Positions 1 through 5,262 of a stretch of 7,944 nucleotides of DNA are shown here, piece by piece (position 1 is the first letter of the stretch; each line of letters begins with the position of its first letter). A program made the position numbers and the translations under genes. Under the pieces are notes generated by a model. That model made no database searches. It saw only the letters and a program-made list of their open reading frames with translations, and was not told the origin of the DNA. The stretch spans positions 1 through 7,944 of the forward strand of contig JADZDV010000269.1 of NCBI GenBank assembly GCA_020850915.1, in the 5' to 3' direction. This stretch comes from Chloroflexota bacterium. Lineage in GTDB: Bacteria; Chloroflexota; UBA6077; JADZDV01.

Positions 1-52
1 AGAGCAGTCGGCAGAATAGCAGATCCGGTCCGGGCGTCCCGAGCGACACGTA

Positions 53-95
53 TCTTGTCTTGAGTGCCTGAGGCGTGAAAGTGCTCAAGACAAGA
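53..95. repeat. Perfect 12-bp inverted repeat (hairpin)
   Basis: The arm TCTTGTCTTGAG at 53-64 is exactly reverse-complemented by CTCAAGACAAGA at 84-95, with a 19-nt spacer. In RNA the stem could grow by two G-U pairs and one C-G pair (65-67 with 81-83), leaving a 13-nt loop. Neither strand has a T-run after the stem, so a Rho-independent terminator is unlikely. It could be an operator for a dimeric regulator, an RNA structure, or the end of a degraded element. The repeat is certain; its role is unknown. Confidence 0.6.
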
Positions 96-141
96 CTCGA
101 AGCATTCCAGAGCGCTGGCCAGCGCCTGGCTCAGGACGGCA

Positions 142-346
142 GCCCGCGGCCGCGAGGCGGGGACTCCGAGCCCGCTGCTGCTGGACAGCGGCCCCGGGCT
201 CTTCGCCCTCATGGCCCCGACGTTCGGCCTGGCGCAACCATGTCGAGGACCGCGACCTCGTCCGACGCACCCTGCTCGTCGTCGTCCTGCCGGTCGGTGT
301 TGTGCCGATCATTGTCAGCGTGTTGATCCCAGCTCTCTTGCTGTGA
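142..346 (+). pseudogene. Frameshifted coding remnant ending in a hydrophobic helix
   Basis: No intact gene with a start codon is visible, but codon-position base composition is strongly coding-like on + in two successive frames. Around 148-234 one frame has almost only G/C third positions and reads LLLDSGPGLFALMAPTFGLA. From about 236 the next frame reads NHVEDRDLVRRTLL followed by a run rich in Val, Ile and Leu that looks like a C-terminal membrane helix, ending at TGA 344-346. In that second frame G/C is high at positions 1 and 3 and low at position 2, as in real high-GC genes. The switch near 231-236 implies one extra base: either a decaying gene or a sequencing/assembly error. The protein family is not recognised. 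The 5' limit is uncertain because 76-150 looks best in a third frame. It converges on the minus-strand remnant, with its stop only a few bases away. Confidence 0.33.
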
Positions 347-350
347 GGAC

Positions 351-761
351 TCATTCGACGGGGCCATAGCGGGCCAGGACAGTTTGCCGCGAGCCGAGTT
401 CGAGCGGTGGGTCTTGAGGCGCAGCCCGGAGCGGAGTGTCGAGCTCGACCCGCCTCTCGTGCTCCAGCTCGAGGCAGCCCCCTTGCTGCTCGTGCTCGGT
501 CGTCAGCACGTAGCTGCCGTCCACGGCCACCAGCAGCTCCTCTCCAGAAGCTGCCCCACCAGCAGGCTGCTGGCCACAATCCGCCGCGCCAACCCATTGG
601 AGAGCGCGGGCAACTGCCCAACCGGCAGTGTGCAGTTGTTCGGAGCCTGGCGCCGCGGACTCGTACGCCATGCGCGCGCGCTCGGTCAGCCCCAAGCGCC
701 CTCGTGTGACGACCTTCTGACCCCGCGCTCCCTCGGCTCTTCGGGCCTCGCCGTGGAGCAC
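351..761 (-). pseudogene. Unrecognised minus-strand gene, probably frameshifted
   Basis: An open frame of 136 codons starts at GTG 761, 11 bp after the DUF1786 stop, and ends at 351. No convincing ribosome binding site precedes it. Bases 440-550 show a clear minus-strand coding signature (nearly all G/C at third positions, low at second) and encode ELLVAVDGSYVLTTEHEQQG. Between roughly 540 and 637 the signature moves to another minus frame, reading GQLPALSNGLARRIVASSLL. The native gene was therefore probably one continuous protein, now carrying two compensating frameshifts or sequence errors. The first 110 bases are ambiguous. An overlapping + frame (384-908) is open but has the wrong position-by-position composition for much of its length. 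No family is recognised. The close spacing suggests it was once co-transcribed with the DUF1786 gene. Confidence 0.38.
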
Positions 762-772
762 GAGATCAGCAG

Positions 773-1882
773 CTATGCCACCGCTCTCCCGGGGGGACCG
801 AGGCGCCGATCCACTGCCTCTGCAACCGCTGGGTCTCTGGCAGCCACGGCGCGGAGCAGGCCGAAACAGCCGGCTAGCATCATGTCGCCGTGCGGGACCG
901 CGAGGTAGGGCGATACGCCCTCGTTCGCGAGCAGGGCTCGGCGCGGGCCGGTGACGCTGACGACGGGGAGGGACCTGTCGCTCGGCGGGGAGAGCGTCAG
1001 GGCGCCGTGGCCCATGTCGCGGTAGACCTCGTCGTTCGAGATCGTCCCGGCAGCAAGCTGGTTGAGGTAGCTGGCCAGCCGCGAGCCGGTCAGCTCTCCG
1101 CTGTGGTGCTCGAAGAGACCCAGGATGCGACCATTTTCAAAATTGAAGGCCAGTGTGTGGAAATTACCGATGTTCGCGACGACGACGCGGCGCTCTCTCG
1201 CGATTCGCGCGTCCTCCAGTGCGCCGAGCACGGCGGCTGGCGCAGTGTCCATGACGAAGGTCGGCAGGTCGCGCGGCGCCGACCGAGCAACTGCCACCAG
1301 ACGCGTCATGCTCGGCGGGATCGCCGCGGCCGGAAATGCGAAGTCGGCCAGGCGGCCGGACGTTTCGAGCCGTTCTGCCAGGTAGTCAAACCGGAAGACG
1401 CGATCGCTGTAACCAGGCGGGGCAGCCCCGTGGTCGAAGACGGCTACAGCCAACGCATCCAACTGCGCCCCGACGTCGAACGTCGCCAGGGCGCTGAGGA
1501 TCGCGTCCAGCCAGAGATCGCGCAGCTCGATCCTGGTGGCGTGCTGGATCAGCAGGGCCTCGTCGTCCGAGATGAGGGTCACGCCCATTCTCGCTACGCC
1601 CTCGAGGTCGTCGTCGAACGTGCGAGCGGCATCGGGCGTGGCGTAGACCGCCAGGCCGGCAGCCAGGTGGTCCGTGGCCGCCCAGGCGCAGGGACCGCCG
1701 CCCATCGTTGAGCCCACGAGCAGGACTGCCTCCTGGCGCGCCGTCGCCGCGCGAATGCGGTCAGCGATGACCACGGTGGGGGCAGGCATCACCAGTCGGA
1801 AGCAGTTCTCAAGCTCGCGCTCCGAGTCGAATAGGAGAATGTCCTGAGTACCGGTTCCGACGTCCACGGCGAGGATCCGCAT
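773..1882 (-). CDS. DUF1786 family protein (ASKHA-like fold)
   Basis: This 369-residue protein matches the DUF1786 family, often labelled 'putative pyruvate formate-lyase activating enzyme' although it has no radical-SAM CxxxCxxC motif. The N-terminus AVDVGTGTQDILLFDS (residues 5-20) resembles the phosphate-1 loop of ASKHA (actin/sugar kinase/Hsp70) ATPases. NIGNFHT (237-243) followed by a Gly-rich turn fits a second phosphate loop. Other typical segments are MGGGPCAWAATDHL (60-73), ATPDAARTFDDDLE (81-94) and the C-terminal HGDMMLAGCFGLL (331-343). The biochemical role of the family is not established to my knowledge; nucleotide binding is an inference from fold motifs. ATG 1882 is chosen because it starts exactly at the conserved N-terminus and has GGAGG (1887-1891 on the minus strand) 4 nt upstream. 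It is transcribed divergently from the methyltransferase gene. Confidence 0.85.
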   Translation of the reverse strand: MRILAVDVGTGTQDILLFDSERELENCFRLVMPAPTVVIADRIRAATARQEAVLLVGSTMGGGPCAWAATDHLAAGLAVYATPDAARTFDDDLEGVARMGVTLISDDEALLIQHATRIELRDLWLDAILSALATFDVGAQLDALAVAVFDHGAAPPGYSDRVFRFDYLAERLETSGRLADFAFPAAAIPPSMTRLVAVARSAPRDLPTFVMDTAPAAVLGALEDARIARERRVVVANIGNFHTLAFNFENGRILGLFEHHSGELTGSRLASYLNQLAAGTISNDEVYRDMGHGALTLSPPSDRSLPVVSVTGPRRALLANEGVSPYLAVPHGDMMLAGCFGLLRAVAARDPAVAEAVDRRLGPPGRAVA

Positions 1883-1905
1883 CGAGCCTCCGAGGTGACT
1901 GATGG

Positions 1906-1916
1906 GGAATTATTCC
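1906..1916 (-). promoter_or_regulatory. AT-rich palindrome upstream of the DUF1786 gene
   Basis: GGAATTATTCC is an 11-bp palindrome around one central base and is the most AT-rich spot in the divergent intergenic region. Read on the minus strand it contains AATAAT, a possible -10 box that would start transcription near 1902, about 20 nt before the DUF1786 start codon. No -35 match exists at the right distance and there is no extended TG motif, so this is a weak call. It could instead be a small operator. Confidence 0.25.
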
Positions 1917-1954
1917 GCCGCTGACGCTGCACGGGCCAGTGCGCGCCAGCGTGG

Positions 1955-1983
1955 TTGCCACCGAGTCCACGGTACGGTAGGCT
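1955..1983 (+). promoter_or_regulatory. Sigma70-type promoter for a leaderless methyltransferase mRNA
   Basis: TTGCCA (1955-1960) matches the -35 consensus at five of six bases. After a 17-bp spacer comes TAGGCT (1978-1983), with the key TA...T positions of a -10 box. The predicted transcription start, about 7 nt past the -10, is 1990-1991, exactly on the GTG start codon at 1991. No Shine-Dalgarno sequence precedes that codon. This arrangement is typical of leaderless transcripts. It also argues against an in-frame TTG start at 1955, which would lie inside the -35 box. Confidence 0.5.
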
Positions 1984-1990
1984 CCCGGTC

Positions 1991-2776
1991 GTGGACGACG
2001 ACCCGTTCGAGGTGCTGGCCCGGTATTATGACTGGGAGCACGACGACTTCGACGAAGATGCTGCCTTCTACATCGGGCTGGCTCAACGCGCGGCCGGGCC
2101 GGTGCTGGAAGCCGCGTGCGGCACCGGTCGGCTGCTGGTGCCGTTGCTCACGGCGGGCGTGCCGCTCGTCGGCGTGGACAGCTCCGCGGCGATGCTGGAG
2201 CAGGCCCGCGAACGCCTCTCAGGGGCAAGCGAACGAGTCAGGCTCCTGCTCGGCGACCTGAGAACGCTGGATGTGGGCCGAGATTTTTCATTGGCGATCG
2301 TCGGGCTGGACTCGTTCGGCTTCTTGCTAGAGCGCTCGGAGCAGCTTGCCGCGCTGCGCCGTCTCCGCGCGGCACTCCGTCCCGATGGCCTGCTCGCGAT
2401 CGATCTTTCCAACGGCAATCAGCGCGGGTCTGAGTCAGTGGCAGAGACGCTGGTCCACCTCGCTCGCCCGCACCCGGGACACGGGCGCATGATTGTCAAG
2501 TGGGTGGTGCGTGAGACGGACCACGCCGCCCAGGTTGACGATGTCACGGTCATGTACGATGAGACAGGCTCAGATGGGGCGGTGAGACGAACGGTGGCGG
2601 AATATCGCCTGCGGTACTTCTGCCGCTACGAGCTGGAGTGGCTGCTGGAGGCGGCCGGCTTCGAGCTCGAGGCGCTCTATGGCGACTACGAGACTGGCGC
2701 CTACACGGGCGACAGCTCGCGGCTGCTGGTGGTGGCCAGGAACCCGGGTGGCAAGGGCGGTCCGCGTAGGCGGTAG
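1991..2776 (+). CDS. Class I SAM-dependent methyltransferase
   Basis: The 261-residue product has the Rossmann-like class I methyltransferase pattern. Motif I is VLEAACGTGRLLVPLL (38-53). The acidic residue that binds the SAM ribose is in GVDSSAAMLEQA (61-72). LLLGDLRTLD (85-94) carries the Asp next to the adenine. The LRRLRAALRPDGLLAIDLSN segment (122-141) is the usual helix and post-motif strand. The C-terminal half (YRLRYFCRYELEWLLEAAGF, 205-224) resembles small-molecule methyltransferases of this type. The substrate cannot be read from the sequence; no metal-binding cluster or RNA-binding domain is seen. GTG 1991 is chosen because the preceding promoter puts the transcript start there; an in-frame TTG at 1955 would add 12 poorly supported residues. 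The gene is divergent from DUF1786 and lies 122 bp upstream of the dehydrogenase cluster, possibly as a separate transcript. Confidence 0.85.
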   Translation: MDDDPFEVLARYYDWEHDDFDEDAAFYIGLAQRAAGPVLEAACGTGRLLVPLLTAGVPLVGVDSSAAMLEQARERLSGASERVRLLLGDLRTLDVGRDFSLAIVGLDSFGFLLERSEQLAALRRLRAALRPDGLLAIDLSNGNQRGSESVAETLVHLARPHPGHGRMIVKWVVRETDHAAQVDDVTVMYDETGSDGAVRRTVAEYRLRYFCRYELEWLLEAAGFELEALYGDYETGAYTGDSSRLLVVARNPGGKGGPRRR

Positions 2777-2789
2777 ACGCGGTCGAGCC

Positions 2790-2798
2790 TGGTATCAT
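2790..2798 (+). promoter_or_regulatory. Possible extended -10 promoter for the dehydrogenase cluster
   Basis: TGG-TATCAT fits an extended -10 element (TGn followed by a box matching TATAAT at five of six bases). It lies just after the methyltransferase stop. No good -35 hexamer is present at 15-18 bp, which extended -10 promoters tolerate. Transcription would begin near 2805, giving an mRNA leader of about 94 nt before the ATG at 2899. The leader contains the inverted repeat at 2823-2845. Confidence 0.38.
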
Positions 2799-2822
2799 CC
2801 ACGTCCTGGGCCATATCCGGCA

Positions 2823-2845
2823 CTTGTCCCGGTTGGTTGGACAGG
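2823..2845 (+). repeat. Inverted repeat in the leader of the dehydrogenase cluster
   Basis: CTTGTCC (2823-2829) pairs with GGACAGG (2839-2845) across a 9-nt loop, with one G-U pair in RNA; the core TGTCC/GGACA is perfect. It lies between the suspected promoter and the start of the first dehydrogenase gene. A dimeric regulator (for example of the TetR type that often controls acyl-CoA genes) could bind there, but no regulator gene is in this window. The role is inferred from position only. Confidence 0.3.
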
Positions 2846-2898
2846 ACTTGGGGTCTTGCGCCAGCTCGAGGCGGCGAGCGGGTCAGAGAGGACGCGGG

Positions 2899-4116
2899 AT
2901 GTCGACAGAAACCGTGGCGATCACGCTGAACGACCAGCAGCTCCAGCTTCAGGCTCGCGCACGGTCGTTCGCGGAGCGGGAGATCCGGCCGATCTCAGCC
3001 GAGCGCGATCGGATCGACGATCCGCTGGAGTGTTTCCCCTGGGATGTCTGGCGGAGCGGCTCCCGGCAGGGATTGCGCACACCCGCCCTGCCGCGCGAGC
3101 TGGGTGGCGAGGACATGGACGTCCTGTCGCACTGCGTGGCGCTGGAGGAGCTGTGCGTCGCCGACTGCGGGTTCGGCTGCGCGTTCCACCAGGTCTGGAA
3201 GACCCAGAAGCTCTTCCTGATGACCGACTATCTGCGCGAGACCTACATTCCGAAGTTCGTCGCCGATGACGACTACATGATCTCGCTCGGCTTCACCGAA
3301 CCGGACTCTGGCAGCGACAATCTGATGCCGTACGAAGGCGCCGACGGCGGCAGCCGAACCAGCGGAGTGCGGCAGCCCAACGGCGACTGGTTGATCAACG
3401 GTAAGAAGCACTTCATCTTCGCCGGCGGCCTCTCCAAGGGCATCTTTGTGATGGCGCGCACCGACCGCGCGAGAGGCATGTCCCAGGGCGCGACCGTCTT
3501 TTTCCTGGAAAGGGACACCCCGGGGTTCCAGTACGGCCACATCCACAGCAAAATGGGCTGGCGCCTGACGCCGAACGCCGAGCTGCTGTTCGACAACGTG
3601 CGCGTCCCGGACCAGGCGCGGGTGGGCGAGGTGAACGGGGCGCTCGCCGTCCTGGGCGCGTTCGGCAAGCCGCACGCGCCGACCACCTCCGTGTTCGGCA
3701 TCGCCACTGGCCGCTCGGCGTTCGAGCAGACCCTGGCGATGTGCCGCGACCGTGTGGTGAACGGCCGGCCAATGGCGGAGGAGCAGGCTGTCGCCATGCG
3801 TATCGCCGACATGTGGATCGACATCGAGATGGCGCGCACCATCACCTGGAAGGCCGCCTGGAGCGGCGAGTACAACCCGGACCACGATCTGAAGCTCGGG
3901 ATGATCTCGCAGTTGACCGCTGCCGAGATGGTAGTCCGGGTGTGCAACAACGCGATGATCCTCTGGGGCGGGCGCGGCTTCATGCGCGACCATCCGATCG
4001 AAAAGCTGTTCCGGGATGCCTTCGCGAACTACCACATCGACGGCGTGAACGACTTGAACCGGCTGCGCATCACCCGCGCCCTGCTTGGTCGGGGCGGAGG
4101 CGGCTACATCGGCTAG
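2899..4116 (+). CDS. Acyl-CoA dehydrogenase family protein 1
   Basis: A 405-residue full-length acyl-CoA dehydrogenase, a cytosolic FAD flavoprotein family that makes alpha,beta-unsaturated acyl-CoAs and passes electrons to ETF. The N-terminal helical domain is followed by the FAD-contacting segment FTEPDSGSD (132-140), the beta domain with GDWLINGKKHFIF (162-174), KMGWRLTPNAELLFDNVRVP (218-237), and the C-terminal helical domain with the FAD-binding ILWGGRGFM (354-362). The catalytic Glu of the usual YEGT motif aligns with Asp381 in HIDGVND. The alternative base position of isovaleryl/long-chain enzymes aligns with His259, so no Glu substitutes for it. An uncommon insert LMPYEGADGGSRT (142-154) is shared with the second dehydrogenase of the cluster. 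ATG 2899 is preferred because GAGAGGA (2886-2892) lies 6 nt upstream; 25 further in-frame upstream codons look non-native. It is the first gene of the cluster. The substrate is unknown. Confidence 0.9.
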   Translation: MSTETVAITLNDQQLQLQARARSFAEREIRPISAERDRIDDPLECFPWDVWRSGSRQGLRTPALPRELGGEDMDVLSHCVALEELCVADCGFGCAFHQVWKTQKLFLMTDYLRETYIPKFVADDDYMISLGFTEPDSGSDNLMPYEGADGGSRTSGVRQPNGDWLINGKKHFIFAGGLSKGIFVMARTDRARGMSQGATVFFLERDTPGFQYGHIHSKMGWRLTPNAELLFDNVRVPDQARVGEVNGALAVLGAFGKPHAPTTSVFGIATGRSAFEQTLAMCRDRVVNGRPMAEEQAVAMRIADMWIDIEMARTITWKAAWSGEYNPDHDLKLGMISQLTAAEMVVRVCNNAMILWGGRGFMRDHPIEKLFRDAFANYHIDGVNDLNRLRITRALLGRGGGGYIG

Positions 4117-4215
4117 GACCGACGCCTGCTGGTCGTCCTGGCGCTCGGCGGAGGTCGGCGATCGGAAGCGCCGCGCGGCGTCATTGGCGGCATGCGCGGG
4201 CGAGAAGGAGGAGGC

Positions 4216-5262
4216 GTGAGCGCGCCGACGATGCGAGCCGCCGTGCTCCACGAGTGGGGCGGTCGGCTATCACTGGAAGAGGTCCCGCGGCCGGAGCCCG
4301 CTCCGGGCGAGGTGCTGGTCCGGGTGCGTGCGTGCGCGCCCGATCAGTTCGACGTCACGATCTCCAACGGGCGAGTTGAGGGCGTCAAGCAGCCGCCCAC
4401 GATTCTCGGCCATGAGATCGCCGGCGACTTGGTGGCGGTGGGCACGGGCGTCGACGGCCTCGCTGTCGGCGACCGAGTGACCGTCTTCATCTACCTGATC
4501 TGCGGGCGCTGCCGTTTCTGCCTGGTGGGACGCGACACCCTCTGCGAAAACTGGCTGGGCTACGTCGGGGTACACACCAACGGTGGCCTCGCGGAGTTCA
4601 CCGCCGTTCCGGCTCAAAACGTGGTGCGGATTCCGGACAAGCTGGACTACGCCTCGGCCTGCATCATCCCGGGCGCCGTCGCCGCGGCGTACCACGCGAT
4701 CACGCGCCGGTTGCAGGTTCGAGCGACCGACACCGTCGTGGTCGTCGGCGCCGCGGGCGGCGTGGGCGTCCACGCGGTGCAGCTTGCGAAGCTGGCCGGT
4801 GCGCGAGTGATTGGCGTGGACGTCTCGGCGGATCGACTGGAGCGGGTGAAACGCCTGGGGGCAGACGCCGCGATCGAGGTCGGCAGCGGCGGCGGCTGGG
4901 TGGACGAGGTGCTCGATCTCACCGGGGGGCAGGGAGCTGACAAGGCGCTCGAGCTGGTAGGGACGACCGAATCGCTCGAGCGCAGCTTCCGAAGTCTTGG
5001 GACGACGGGCGTGCTGGCGATCATGGGCTTTCAGCCTGGTTCAGAGTTCCGGGTCGATCCCACGCGGTTCGTGAACCGCGAGATCGTCGTGACTGGCAGC
5101 CGCTCGGTCTCGCGCCAGGAGCTGGCCGAGACGATCAGCCTGGTGGCGCGCGGCGCATGTGAGTCGATCGTCAGCGAGCGTCGTTCGCTGGCCGAGGCGC
5201 AGCGAACGATGGAGCAGCGCAAGGCCCACCAGGTGTACGGGCGCGTCGCGATCGAGCCATGA
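4216..5262 (+). CDS. Medium-chain zinc-type alcohol dehydrogenase, atypical catalytic site
   Basis: A 348-residue medium-chain dehydrogenase/reductase. The N-terminal GroES-like domain has CAPDQFD (40-46), GHEIAG (65-70) and a complete structural-zinc lobe: Cys96, Cys99, Cys102 and Cys110. The Rossmann domain has VVVVGAAGGVGVHAVQLAKL (174-193), and Asp202 at the end of strand 2 indicates NAD preference. At the catalytic zinc site the usual Cys of CGxC is Asp43, His66 and Glu67 remain, and the third ligand Cys (as in PCAVxTAYHA of relatives) is Gly153. It may bind zinc differently, or act as a zinc-independent reductase. GTG 4216 is chosen because AAGGAGG (4205-4211) lies 4 nt upstream; ATG 4231 is too far from it and ATG 4192 lies upstream of it. 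The stop overlaps the next start (ATGA), indicating translational coupling. Context points to a hydroxyl/keto or enoyl step on an acyl-CoA, but the substrate is not determinable. Confidence 0.87.
   Translation: MSAPTMRAAVLHEWGGRLSLEEVPRPEPAPGEVLVRVRACAPDQFDVTISNGRVEGVKQPPTILGHEIAGDLVAVGTGVDGLAVGDRVTVFIYLICGRCRFCLVGRDTLCENWLGYVGVHTNGGLAEFTAVPAQNVVRIPDKLDYASACIIPGAVAAAYHAITRRLQVRATDTVVVVGAAGGVGVHAVQLAKLAGARVIGVDVSADRLERVKRLGADAAIEVGSGGGWVDEVLDLTGGQGADKALELVGTTESLERSFRSLGTTGVLAIMGFQPGSEFRVDPTRFVNREIVVTGSRSVSRQELAETISLVARGACESIVSERRSLAEAQRTMEQRKAHQVYGRVAIEP

Noticed and set aside
351..761. Reading the minus-strand remnant as an insertion-sequence transposase
   Set aside because: The AVDGSYV segment superficially recalls transposase catalytic strands, but no DDE/DED spacing, terminal repeats or target duplications are visible.
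384..908. Plus-strand open frame of 174 codons
   Set aside because: It overlaps the end of DUF1786 by over 130 bp, and at about 550-650 its first-position G/C is lower than its second, contrary to real genes; the minus frames explain that stretch better.
890..1711. Plus-strand open frame (273 codons) opposite DUF1786
   Set aside because: It is a shadow of the minus-strand gene, whose N-terminal and internal motifs are clear.
4140..4172. GGCGCT/AGCGCC inverted repeat between the first two cluster genes
   Set aside because: Only six bases per arm with a 21-nt spacer in very GC-rich DNA; likely chance.
2995..4251. Long minus-strand open frame (418 codons) opposite acyl-CoA dehydrogenase 1
   Set aside because: Its translation is rich in His, Val, Arg and Gln with no domain motif, and the + strand frame has full family motifs and a ribosome binding site. 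Long antisense open frames are expected in GC-rich genes.
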